Below, piece by piece: positions 36,040 through 47,520 of a stretch of 64,000 nt of DNA. Positions within the stretch are counted from its first letter, which is position 1, and the number at the start of each line of letters is the position of its first letter. Under the pieces are notes generated by a model that was given only the letters and a program-made list of their open reading frames with translations, was not told the DNA's origin and searched no databases. The DNA lies in assembly GCA_033977485.1 (NCBI GenBank), contig CM066988.1:8588501-8652500 (forward strand), written 5' to 3'. Both the position numbers and the translations under genes were made by a program. This DNA comes from Hydrangea macrophylla (taxonomy: Eukaryota; Streptophyta; Magnoliopsida; Cornales; Hydrangeaceae).

Positions 36040-36530
36040 GGCCACACGAGTCACCAGTGCTCTATTCTGCCACCCCACGTGTAGACAACAGTCAGCGCTG
36101 ACTCACCAATTGACCCACCAATCAAACACCGCCATGTGGCAAAGACTACTGAGTTAATAGTCCAGTCAGCTGCCACGTGTCAACTATGTCAGCACCACCT
36201 CAGAGTTGACAAGCTAATCATAGGCTGCCACATGTCAATAGCTGCCATGTGTCTTGCCACGTCATTTGCCATGTCCACAATGAGTCAGTGTTGACAGACC
36301 AATTAGAGGATGACACATGGTATGTTGACTGCCACGTGTACTGCCACGTCACTACCATGTCATGCTGAGTCAACATTGACTATCCAATCAGAAGCTGCCA
36401 TGTGGCGCTGTCTGCCACATGGTCTATCCAGTCAGTTGCCACTTCAGTCGCCCAATCAGGTTTAACCAGCAAAAAAGCGCGTGCAACGTGGCGTTGACTG
36501 CCATGTGGCTTCCTGACATGGCAGTTGGTC
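36040..36530. promoter_or_regulatory. Dense CACGTG/CATGTG and TTGAC motif cluster in the long LTR
   Basis: Repeated GCCACGTGT, GCCATGTGG, CCACATGG and GTTGAC/GTCAAC strings occur every 20-40 bases. CACGTG is the plant G-box core and TTGAC the W-box core. It may be a degraded tandem repeat of a unit like CTGCCACGTGTCA. A promoter role in the LTR is inference. Confidence 0.4.
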
Positions 36531-36723
36531 CTACTTTTTAGTTTTTCCCAATTTTCTCCACTCTGGGTCCGGATTTTGACGAATAGACACTTGTTCCTAG
36601 CTAAATTTGCCATTTCGGAGGCACCACTGGTCGGATATTCTACCTTTTTCTTTCTCTTTTATTTTCTTTTAGTGGTGTGGTCTCCCTATAAATCTACTGG
36701 TCTGATATTCCGCCTTCTCTTTT

Positions 36724-37140
36724 GCCAGTCAGAAGGAGACCCTCCACCTGACCGGACTTTATATCCTGTGTTAGCCGGAAGGAGATCTAATGACCTACCC
36801 GGCTGAACTTTATCAAACTGCTATAGCCTGCACCAGTTGGAAGGAGCCCTCGAACTCTACCCGATTGAACTTTATATCCTACGTCAGCGGGAAGGAGATC
36901 TAATTACCCACCCAGCTGAACTTTATCAAGTTGCTATATCATGCGCCAGTCGGAAGGAGGCCTCAAACTCCACCCAATTGCACTTTATATCCTGCGTCAG
37001 CTGGAAGGAGATCTAATTACCCATCCGGCTAAACTTTATCAAGCTGCTATATCCTGCGCCAATCGGAAGGAGGTCTTGAACTCCACCCGATTGGACTTTA
37101 TATCCTGCGTCAACCAGAAAGAGATCTAATGACCTATCCG
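36724..37140 (+). repeat. Tandem repeat, about 110-bp unit
   Basis: About four imperfect units starting near GCCAGTCGGAAGGAG (36724, 36831, 36942, 37055). Each contains ACTTTATATCCTGCGTCAG and GGAAGGAGATCTAAT. It lies within the long solo LTR. Confidence 0.85.
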
Positions 37141-37280
37141 ACTGCATGTTATCTCCTGTTTTAGATATTCATTGATATAAATCAGAGAAACAAAAAAAAT
37201 TTGATACTTCTCTCTATTCACATTAGACTCTGACTCGTACTTCCGGTAAATCTTTCACATCACCTTTGTTACAAAACGGG

Positions 37281-37397
37281 GCACCGACCCATACTTTCGG
37301 CACTTTTTCAAAGCATTGGGCACCGACCCATACTTCAGGCACTTGTTCAAAGCACTGGGCACCGACCTGTACTTCCGGTAGTGTCACGCCCTGGAAC
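37281..37397 (+). repeat. Tandem repeat, 39-bp unit
   Basis: Three copies of a 39-bp unit begin GCACCGACC at 37281, 37320 and 37359; the third is cut after 20-odd bases by TGTCACGCCC. Confidence 0.85.
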
Positions 37398-39123
37398 CAC
37401 CCAGATGATCCTAGGACACGTGGCACGCCACCAAGGCTTAGCTCAAGTCATTAAAGTTCAAAAATAAGTTTAAAATAAGCTTAAACCAAAGAAGCTCAAC
37501 AAACAAAGGGCAAAATCCTGTCTTTACAATCAGCTAAAAACCCTGTTTTAGCAAATAGTAAATTCTCAAATAATATTGAGTAATATTTGGGACACAACCT
37601 TCATACAACTTTCATACAACCTCCCCAAAAGATGTGTCTATCTCTCTCCTGTGATGTCATTGAACCCCACAGTGACACAGGAAAGAGATAGACACATCTT
37701 TTGGGGAGGTTGTATGAAAGTTGTATGAAGGTTGTGTCCCAAGTATTACCCAATAATATTACCAAATCACAAGTTGAACTCAACATTAAAGCTTTAAACC
37801 ATATAGAATCAAACCAAAGTCACAAACATGAGCTTCTAAGTTCAAGCAAGAGTTTTTAAACACTGTAACAAAGATACTAAATATAACCATTTACAACCAT
37901 CCCAACAAATAAATCCCAAGTTCAAACGTCCCAAACCAATGACACTAGTACTAGGCACAACTAGCTTACTCAACACCAATGATAACAACTACTATAAAGC
38001 AAAAGCTAAATTATACAAGCTGGTTATTACATGAGTTAAAGATCTAACTAAAAATATAAATCTTAACTAAAAATATTACATAAGTGTTAAACCAACCAAA
38101 GTATGACTCGTACTACAATACAAATTAAAACCAATTACAACTATATTGCAAGTTTAGTACTAAAAAGGGCAAGTAGCTATTAACAAGGTTACAACAACTC
38201 CCAAAATCCATAAGCTAGCCAAGCCACTTCCAAGCTCACTTCCCCGATTCCTCGTAGTGATTACCTACGATGGTTATTCAATAACCACAATATATAAGCT
38301 ATATGCTTGTGAGCAATGCCAATCATGAATATGGATAATAAACATGCTCAATTCAACATATTACACAAAACTATAGTCTCTGGCAATAACTACTTCACTC
38401 CTACCACTATCGGCTAGCCCGCGGCTCCACTCCCCAAACCCACGTGACTAGTCATGACCCACGCCCTCACACATGCGGTCCCATAGGCCTCTGGCAGCCG
38501 TGGTTGTCACCACAAAGATTACCTCATGGTGGTATAGAACTAGCAATTTCCATTGACCCAAATAGGCAACTCAACATGCTCATTTAATCATTACACCGTG
38601 CTTTCATAAATAAATTGGGCCTAATTTAGCCACATGAATTTTTCCCAATAATAAACTAAATAAATTAATTAAGTAAATTAGGCATGCTTTGGCATCACAA
38701 TTGAACCCAACATGAAAATCATCCAAATATCAAAATTAACATCACTCACCTCTTGGGTTTCGCTCCTAATTGTGAGGTTAAAGCCTTACTAAGGACCAGG
38801 TACAAATCCTATATAAAAACTACAAGTTATGAGCCAAAACTCTAAAATGGGTCATGAAAAAACTGTCACAGAATCCAACTAAATTAGTGCCAATAGATTA
38901 GACTCACCTCCAGGAGTCCGAATATGTGATCAGAATTGAAAACCAACGACGTTTGGTGCGTCAACCGTTGTCGTGAACGTTAACAAAATCCCGTGCTCGT
39001 TCTCGTGGATACAGACCTCCTATATCTTGTGTATAACCCTTGCCCGAAATGATGAGGAATTGGGTGAGTCATCTTCCTCTTAAGTGTCATACTTATGACA
39101 CTTTCCATTTTTATTATACCAAC
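37382..39123 (+). repeat. Possible further LTR, left part (right end unresolved)
   Basis: TGTCACGCCCTGGAACC at 37382 cuts a tandem array and has the form of a gypsy LTR start. The flank is GGTAG. A candidate right end, GGGTATTCCACA, lies at 53273 beyond the nested element, but its flank does not repeat GGTAG. Apart from a MITE I see no other features; the stretch is AT-rich and non-coding. Confidence 0.35.
37578..37751. mobile_element. MITE, GAGTAAT family (Mutator-like)
   Basis: 174 bp, nearly all inverted repeat. The ends are GAGTAATATTTGGGACACAA and, read inward from the right, GGGTAATACTTGGGACACAA. The 9-bp duplication AATAATATT is perfect (37569-37577 and 37752-37760), typical of Mutator-like elements. 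Same family as 21206-21378. Confidence 0.93.
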
Positions 39124-39128
39124 CTCAC

Positions 39129-42100
39129 TGTGGACACCGGGATTCCACCTCTTGTTGCTTTGAAACTTGTTTGAAATTTGATTTGAAATTGATCAAAGGA
39201 AGAAAATGGTTGGTCTGTTGAAAACAGATACAGAGTCTCCACTTGGTCTTTAGGGAACCAAGAAACCCAAATTTGACTCACCCAAGTGGATAAGGGCACC
39301 GGCCCTTCATAACCAAAGAACTCGGTTCGGGGTTTTGGTACGAGAGAGGAAGGAGCCTTTGTCACGACTAAAACACCCTCAACTCGCCCCGTCTCTTGAC
39401 GGGCCTCAATTAGCATCCAAATAATCATCTTATACTATGTATGGTTTGACAATTAATACTATGATAGTATATTACATCACATAAGAAATTTGAAATGGAA
39501 GATCTAAAGATAAGATATCATTCATAAGATCTAAGCCGAGTATCACACAATGCAAAGTGAAAGATCACACAAATAAACCTAGGAAAAATTGTCTAATCAT
39601 ATATCAAATAATCAAGACTTCCTAATCTAAAAGGGGGACATGAATTGTTCTTGAAACAAATAATCAAAGAAATCTAAATATGCTTAGCAAGCTAGTATGA
39701 TGCATGTTAATCTTTGAGAAAAGAAGATCTCTCAATCCCCGGGACGGATGAGAAAGGATGATTAGATCAAGGGAAAGCATGAACGTGTGATCGTGATCAT
39801 TCCTTATAATCTTCTTAGATTAAGAGTTACAAAAACCCCAAAACTTGTATGAATGCAATGTATGTATCTAGAATGTGCAAATGTTGTAGTGTGTTTTGTG
39901 TACATGGATTTCTAGAATGACTTAGAAGTCTAAAATGTGTATGTATGAATGAATGAATGAATGAATGAAATCAATATGGGATATGTACAAATGTAGTATG
40001 AACTACTTCTTAAGATATGAACTAATTTGGAATGCATATAAGCATCAAATAAAAGAATGGAAGTTAAAATGTGCTTACTGTGAATAGTGGATAGAATAGT
40101 GACATGATCTTGTGAAAATGGAAAAGAGGGGTTAGGAGTGTTTTTAATGCATTTTTTTTGTGGAGATCTTCCTTATTGTGTCTAGAACACAACCCAAAAA
40201 GCCAAACTTTAATAACTATCATAGATTGAGAGAAATCATATAAACAATGAAGGTCACTCAGAAACAGAGTCCGTACTATCGACTGAAATGTTGAAAAATC
40301 TTAGAAAATGAAAACAAATTATCTAGGGGCCCATTTTATACAGAACATTCCCTAAGACATTGAAGTGCAAGGAAAAAATAATTTGGGACCACCCCTTTTG
40401 GTAAAGTGTTCAGAACAAGAAGTTGGAAGTTAACTAAGTTGCTGTGACAGCAGAGGCAAAATGTCTGGAAGGAATGTTTGGGTCCAAATGGACCATTTTC
40501 AAGCACTTCCAAGTCAAACCAAAAATCATGGGTATCCTATAATGAGTTAGGAAGACTTTCCAAGTGGCCTTTCATCCATACATTAAGTATTGAGCTCTAG
40601 AGAAATCTTTGAACTCAGCTCACTCACTGTTTTGACTCACTATTTTGAAGATTTTGGGAAAAACAAGGTTTTCTTTCTTGAGATCAAAATGAGAGGGATT
40701 GAGGAGGGTTTTGAAATAGAGGTTTTGAAAATGTATTTTCAATACTCAATAAAGATTATAGCCACTTAAAATGCCAACATCAAACTCATCATCAAGAACC
40801 TCCAAGATTGTTGGAGAGATTTATTTTATTTTGAACATAACTTCAAGAATACCTTCGAGGTATTGAAGTTATGATCATCATCTATCAAACATGTTTTTGA
40901 GGTCAAGAGCTACTATCCATAAGGATTCACTCACCCCAAACTTCATGTCATCATTTAGATGATGATGGACTAGTAAGTAAATAAAGAAAATCAAAAAGAA
41001 ATGAGATGAGAAGAGATGAACATTATATAAACAAGCAAACAAATAGATAGCAATCAATAGATGATATTCATGATGTATAGAACTTGTAGTTTGGTGTTTC
41101 ACTCATAGATTATGACATTTGGACATGGAAGTAGCTTCCTAACTCAAGAATGCTCAAGAATGGTGATTGGGGGTGTTTGTAATGTGAAGTATAAGAGAGG
41201 TAATGGAAGAAAACAAGATTAAAACTCACTTTCTATAGCAAAATAGTAGGAGGAAGCTCCTTTTCTCTCTTCTAAACCTATCTCTATCTCTCTTCTTCTC
41301 TACAACTTTTCAAGCTTTTTCACTTGGCCCCCCTCCATAATGAAGAGCAATGGGGGTTTAAATAGGCCAACTTGGGGTGGTTTTGGGGTTTTAGAAGCGT
41401 TCTTATTGGTCCCAAACATCTGAAAACATAAAACTATGTCATTTTTGGTTTTTAATTAATCAAAATGGACCCCCAAAAGAAATTACAAAAACACACTGTT
41501 CTAGAGGAGAGTGCCGCGGCGGCACTGCTCTTCCTTCGTCCAAATAATGCTGTTTAGGCCCCCAGAGGTTCCGTTATTCGCAAAAAAGCCCTATTTCGTC
41601 CGAAATTCACAGAAAATGCATACGAACTCCAAATTGAGGTTGTGATATACCGTTGGAAAGGTAATGGAGTCAACTTTACATAAAAAATAGTTTGGGGATA
41701 GGTCACTTTGAAAAGTTTTGCGGTATTCGCGATAAAAGTCGATTTAATCGCCTTTTTCGCCTTTGGAAATTTATAATAAATTCGTTTTAAATCCAGAAAT
41801 TATGTGCGATATACCGTTGGAAAGCTATTGACCTCTAGTATCCATGAAAAATATTTGAAAAATGTTACGATGCTCCTGTTCTAAAGTCAAATTTCGGTCA
41901 AACTGGTCAAACCTGGGATTCCCTGGAAGTTCTGGAAACTTCTGGGAGCTCCCAGGAGCTGACGTTTTCGTTCGGTTTTATTTTAAAACTCATTTTTACA
42001 CTTTCCTCATGATCTAGAATGATTCCAGTGAATTCGAACAATTTTGGTCAAACTTGGTCAAACTTTGGTCAAACATGGTCAAACCTTGGTCAAACCGGTC

Positions 42101-42392
42101 AACGGTGACTTTCCGGGAACTTCCGGGACTTTCGGGGGTCTCTGGGAGCTGACGATTTCATCCGATTTTTCTTAAAAACTCATTTTATCACTTTCTTTAT
42201 GACGTAGCATGTTTCCAGAACTTTGGGACCAAATCTGGGAGTTTTCGGGCTTTCAGGGGCATTTTGGTCATTTTGAGCATTTTGAGAGATAGAGCTGACT
42301 TCCAAGAGTCCTTTTGAGTCTTTTACGATCATTGTGAACCACCAAACTATGGGTCTCCTAAATCTGATAGCCGACAAAATAGGGTGTCTACA
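39129..42392 (-). repeat. 3' LTR of the TR-GAG-like element
   Basis: 3264 bp; in element orientation it starts TGTAGACACCCTATTTTG and ends GGAATCCCGGTGTCCACA. It differs from the other LTR by about 45 extra bases near 40112-40160 and by (GAAT)n length at 39946-39970. Short antisense ORFs near 39114-39428 and 40878-41102 recur in the other LTR, but have no recognised domain. Confidence 0.93.
42040..42105 (-). promoter_or_regulatory. Tandem W-box-like array in the LTR
   Basis: About six spaced copies of GGTCAAAC on the plus strand, which in element orientation is GTTTGACC and contains the W-box core TTGACC. They lie 290-350 bases inside the LTR start, as expected for a U3 promoter region. The other LTR has the same array at about 52618-52690. 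Binding by WRKY factors is inference. Confidence 0.5.
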
Positions 42393-42408
42393 GTTTGCCC
42401 CTCTTTTT
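42393..42408 (-). other. Polypurine tract of the TR-GAG-like element
   Basis: On the minus strand AAAAAGAGGGGCAAAC abuts the 3' LTR start, where plus-strand DNA synthesis begins. Confidence 0.85.
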
Positions 42409-43224
42409 GCATGAACTTGCGAGGCAACGCATGTCGCAAGCGAGTGCTAAAGCTTTGAAGAGACAGGTCTTTTGGAGGCTATAGATTTAGGATAAAAGCG
42501 TTGCAAAAGTTGCAATGATGCTGAGGTCTAGTGCTGGTCGTGCTCCACGTGAGCTGCCTACGTATCCCAGGGAGAATCAGACCAGGGCGTAGTTCAGGCA
42601 CAAAGGGGCAAATCACGTACGCACAACGAGACAGATAGATGCTATGTTATGAGGATGATATGCAATGTATGGATGAATTGCATCATGAGTCCTATTATGC
42701 CTATTGTTATGATCCTAGTATGAGCAGGTGCTGTAGGGTGTGCCACTCCGAGTGGGCTGGTGTTGTGCTAGTGTTTGCGACTACGATGCAGTGGCCAACC
42801 ACGGTCTGAAAAAACTTCTCAAATTACGGGAAGTGTGCTTTACAAGTGAATGGGATCGGATGTGTGGTCTTTGAGGATGACAACTAAGGATAACCCATAG
42901 GTGAGGGAGTTCATAATAACCGACAGATTTATAATAACCAAAGTGAGGAGGCTCATAATGAGTGGGGTAGCTCACGATAATTGACAGGTGAGATAACCAG
43001 AGTGAAGAAGCTCGCGATAAGTGAGGAAACTCATAATGACTGACAGGTGAGAAAGCTCATGATGATCAGTGGACACGGATCCTTGAATTGTGAATAGATA
43101 GTGCTTGCCCAGGGAATCGGGGTGATTTGACTGTGGGTAATGTTTTCAATCGTTGGCCGATCCTTATGATGACAAGCCGGAGAATCGGTCCGGACTTCTA
43201 TTATCTTCTGCTGGGGATGGTAGG

Positions 43225-44106
43225 GGACTCTCTGAGAATCTCTCTTCAATTTTTGACCTAGAACCAGGATCCATCTCTGAATCTCTCGTGGTTGGTCAGA
43301 TCTCGAAATGCTCAATCCAAAAGAGCCGGTTAGGGCCTTCGGGAGCTGATGGACTCTTTGAGAATCTCTCTTCAATTCTTGACCTAGAACCAGGATCCAT
43401 CTCTGAATCTCTCGTGGCTGATCAAATCTCGTAATGCTCAATCCAAAAGAGCCAGTTAGGGCCTTCGGGAGCTAATGGACTCTCTGAGAATCTCTCTTCA
43501 ATTCTTGACCAAGAACCATGATCCATCTCTGAATCTCTCGTGGTTGGTCAGATCTCGTAATGCTCAATCCAAAAGAGCCGGTTAGGGCCTTCGGGAGCTG
43601 ATGGACTCTCTGAGAATCTCTCTTCAATTCTTGACCTAGAACCAGGATCCATCTCTGAATCTCTCGTGGTTGGTCAGATCTCGTAATGCTCAATCCAAAA
43701 GAGCCGGTTAGGGCCTTCGGGAGCTGATGGACTCTCTGAGAATCTCTCTTCAATTCTTGACCTAGAACTAGGATCCATCCCTGAATCTCTCGTGGTTGGT
43801 CAGATCTCGTAATGCTCAATCCAAAAGAGCCGGTTAGGGCCTTCGGGAGCTGATGGACTCTCTGAGAATCTCTCTTCAATTTTTAACCTAGAACCAGGAT
43901 CCATCTCTAAATCTCTCGTGGTTGGTCAGATCTCGTAATGCTCAATCCAAAAGAGCCGGTTAGGGCCTTCGGGAGCTTATGGACTCTTTGAGAATCTCTC
44001 TTCAATTCTTGACCTAGAACCAGGATCCATCTCTGAATCTCTCGTGGTTGGTCATATCTCGTAATGCTCAATCCAAAAGAGCCAGTTAGGGCCTTTGGGA
44101 GCTGAA
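43225..44106 (-). repeat. Tandem repeat, exact 126-bp unit, seven copies
   Basis: GGACTCTCTGAG-type unit starts occur at 43225, 43351, 43477, 43603, 43729, 43855 and 43981, always 126 bases apart. 126 is a multiple of three, and on the minus (element sense) strand most units are open in one frame. That frame gives a 42-residue repeat containing HQLPKALTGSFGLSI and QPREIQRWILVLGQELKRDS. Open stretches are 43879-43472 and 43441-43031. There is no start context, and whether it is translated is unknown. Confidence 0.92.
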
Positions 44107-44229
44107 GGATAATGTACTCTGCTAGAAAGAATGAAATACGTCCATTAAATGGAAGTCAATGTATCATTCTATTTGTGATGAGGGATACGGAGATGGCCTG
44201 CGGCAGTTAAGGTTTTGATATTGAAAGAG

Positions 44230-44764
44230 GAGAGTGATGGACTTATGTTGCTTTAGGATGAAAGAAGGTCGTCGACGGCCACTCATGGACTTATGTTGCA
44301 TGACGAAAGATGATCAACAGCCACTTATGGACTTATGTTGCATGAAGAAGATGAGCAACAGCCACTTATGGACTTATGTTGCTAGGAGAAAGGAAGATCA
44401 TCAACAGCCACTCATGGACTTATGTTGCATGAAGAAAGATGAAAGTTCAACAGCCATTCATGGACTTATGTTGCTAGGAGAAAGGAAGATCATCAACAGC
44501 CACTCATGGACTTATGTTGCATGAACGAAGATGAGCAACAGCCACTCATGGACTTATGTTGCTAGGATGAAAGAAGATCATCAACAGCCACTCATGGACT
44601 TATGTTGCATGAAGAAAGATGAAAGATCAATATCCACTCATGGACTTATGTTGCTAGGAGAAAGGAAGATCATCAACAGCCACTCATGGACTTATGTTGC
44701 ATGAAGAAAGATGAAAGATCAACAGCCACTCATGGACTTATGTTGCATGAACGAAGATGAGCAA
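44230..44764 (+). repeat. Tandem repeat, 41-50-bp unit, about 12 copies
   Basis: The string ATGGACTTATGTTGC recurs about every 41-50 bases, separated by variable AGATGA/GATCA-rich spacers and AACAGCCACTC. It lies in the interior of the TR-GAG-like element. Confidence 0.9.
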
Positions 44765-45289
44765 CTTTCGATGGTTTGGAAAGGGATGAAATTTTTCCCA
44801 AGTTTGGACTCTTCTCATGCTGACGCCTTGACTGGTGCAGTAATAGAGTTTTTGGTACTCTTGCTTGCATTGTCCTTGGAACACTCTTAAAAAAATTTAT
44901 AACTTTATTTGAAAAATTCATTATTAGTCACTATCAACTCACTTATTTGAGACTACAACAGGCTTGACGACTAACAAACATCGACACACGAGGACGACAC
45001 TTTCGACACTGAAATGAAACAAGGTCGACTTTCCAAAACTTAATGTGTTTTTGCCATAAATGATGTACCATTTCTCTTTTGGTGTTCACCCTTCATCTTA
45101 ACATGGTAGCACTTTGCTGATAAATCTGATTTTTGAAAATTCCTCCCTAATGATCTAGTCAATTTTCTACTTCTCCCAGGAAGTGCTTTGAATTAGTGTC
45201 TTAGCTTTTTAGAGTAAAAGATACTCTATTTCAAAATTTTCAAAACAACTTGGTAACTTGAAAACTTGCCCTCGGTGTGAAGGGATTGT

Positions 45290-45515
45290 GTTAGGCAAAC
45301 GGAGTTTGCCCCTAGTTTGAGGTGTACAAAGTGGGATTCATAAGCAAACGAGGTGGGTGACCGAAGTTTGCCCCTAGTTTGGATGATGGTTTATTGGAGG
45401 TTTTGGGAAAACGAGATAGGTGACCGAAGTTTGCCCCTTATATGAAGGGTAGATAGTAAAAGTCAGGCAAACGAGGCGGGTAGCCGAAGTTTGCCCCTAG
45501 TGTGGAAGGTGATTT
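45290..45515 (+). repeat. Tandem repeat, about 62-bp unit
   Basis: Four imperfect copies contain GCAAACGAGG then GACCGAAGTTTGCCCCTAG, near 45297, 45344, 45408 and 45469. The motif TTTGCCCCT also occurs next to the polypurine tract at 42394. Confidence 0.75.
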
Positions 45516-45710
45516 TCTGGCTTGAGGCATGGACCGTGACTTTAATCTCTTAAATGCTCATAACTTTTGCCTAGGCACCAGTGAGGTGACCTAGCAAGCT
45601 CTTTTTTCTTTTTTGTTATTGCTCACCTTGAATTTAACTCTAATTTTGGCCTAGGCATCCTTTCGAATTTTCGACCTAGCGAGCCGTCCTTATTTTTTCT
45701 TTTTTGAAAG

Positions 45711-46316
45711 TCTGCCTACGTACCCCCAAGTGGGGATCAGGTCCAATGTAGTTCGGGCCATGGTCGAAAAGAAGCGGGTTGATTTTTAGGTAGGTGGGGC
45801 GACCAAACCGTTGTGGTTGCCTACGTATCTCCAAGTGGAAATCAGGTCGAGCGTAGTTCAAGGCAAGGCTTGAAGGAAATTGGTTTGATTATGATGGTGT
45901 TGACCTAACCGACGTGGTTACCTACGTATACCCGAGTGGGAATAAGGTCAAGCGTAGTTCAAGACAAGGCTTGAAGGAAATTGGTTTGATTATGATGGTG
46001 TTGACCGAACCGATGTGGTTACCTACGTATCCCCGAGTGGGAATCAAGTCAAGCGTAGTTCAAGGCAAGGCTTGAAGGAAATTGGTTTGATTATGATGGT
46101 GTTGACCGAACCGACGTGGTTACCTACGTATCCCCGAGTGGAAATCAGGTCAAGCATAGTTCAAGGCAAGGCTTGAAGGAAATTGGTTTGATTATGATGG
46201 TGTTGACTGAACCGATGTGGTTACCTACGTATCCCCGAGTGGGAATCAGGTCAAGCGTAGTTCAAGGCTGGGCTTTGAAAGAAATTGGGTATGAGGATTT
46301 TTCAAACCAATCGTCA
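45711..46316 (+). repeat. Tandem repeat, 101-bp unit, six copies
   Basis: GTGGTTACCTACGTATCC-type starts occur at 45711 (diverged), 45813, 45914, 46015, 46116 and 46217. Each unit has CTACGTATC, GAATCAGGTC and GTAGTTC. The same three-part motif occurs singly at 42550-42600 and, on the other strand, at about 53447-53492 in a different element. Confidence 0.92.
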
Positions 46317-47520
46317 AAGAAGTTCAAACTTGGGTTACTTATGGTAGCCTTGAAGTGGAGGATTCGGTTTCCATCTCCCTTTCTTTTCTTTTCTTTTCTT
46401 TATCTTTTTCTTTTTCTTTTGTTTTGAGGATTGATCCTTTTCACTTTCGCCTAGCCAGTCAATTTTCCTTTTCACATAGTTGATTCTTGTGAGATCTTTC
46501 AATCGCAATCTCAGAATTCCAGAATGTGCATGTCAGCTCTCGGAATTTATTTGTGGTCATTCCGTGCCTTTTGAAATGTGATCTTGGCACGTTCTTAAGA
46601 TGTATCTTGAAGCGTGTGATTCTCTCATTTGTTTCGTCAAAATCTTCTCCAACATTTTGACTGGCTAGGGTCAGATTTTGGAAATCAACACCTTTTTTAG
46701 CTCTAACTTTTGCCTAGGTGCCCTTTTGGGTTTTCAACCTAGTGAGCTTTTTTCTTTTCTTTTCTTTTCTTTTCTTTTTCTTTCCTTTTTTTTTTGTTGT
46801 TGTTGTTGTTGTTGTTTTTTTTTTTTTAAAGTAGAGATAAAACTCACTGAAATGTTTGGCTACCATCAAGGGCTAAGTTTGCATTGCTTTCAATCGGACA
46901 GATTGCGTGGCTCCCAATTGGATTGGGCTTAAGGCTTCAAAATGGTGGAAAAAGGGTGTTGGGCAAGCCCCAAGTCAGTTTCAAGTATGTCTTTTCAAGA
47001 TTGAGGCAAGTGCATCTTTAAATTCTTAAAGTAAGACTATTCAATTCTCAGCTCTTCATCAATGTCAGTGTGAAATCGACTTTAACCTTTTAGGATTCTT
47101 TTTTGTTTTGTTGTAGAAAAATTATTAGCAGAGTAATATCCATGGTAATTTGAAAAGTGGCACTTCAGTTTAGTGATTCATGCATTTATGACTAGGCACA
47201 TTAGATTAGGCAAAATGAGACTTCATTCCATCAGTAGAGAAGGATTACAGACTCATTAACAACTCGATGACAAACAGACTCGACCACAAGAATAAACATA
47301 CAACAGACTCGACTAGACTCGACTTGGTCTCAAATGGAATGTCACAGTGACTCACTTATTCTTTTTATTTTTATTTATTTATTTATTTATTGATTTAAAA
47401 AAAAAAAAGAGCATCTTCATTTGGTTTTCTAGCAAGAGTCCCAAACACCATCACTTTACCAGCACAGATTCAACATTCACGGGCCTCAGCGAAGATCATT
47501 GGAATAGGTAAGCTAGGAGC

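Noticed and set aside
43225..44106. CRISPR-like regular repeats
   Set aside because: Units are contiguous 126-bp tandem copies without unique spacers, in a plant retroelement.
44234..44524. Plus-strand ORF with repeated MDLCC
   Set aside because: Product of the ATGGACTTATGTTGC array; unit lengths are not multiples of three throughout and it is antisense to the element.
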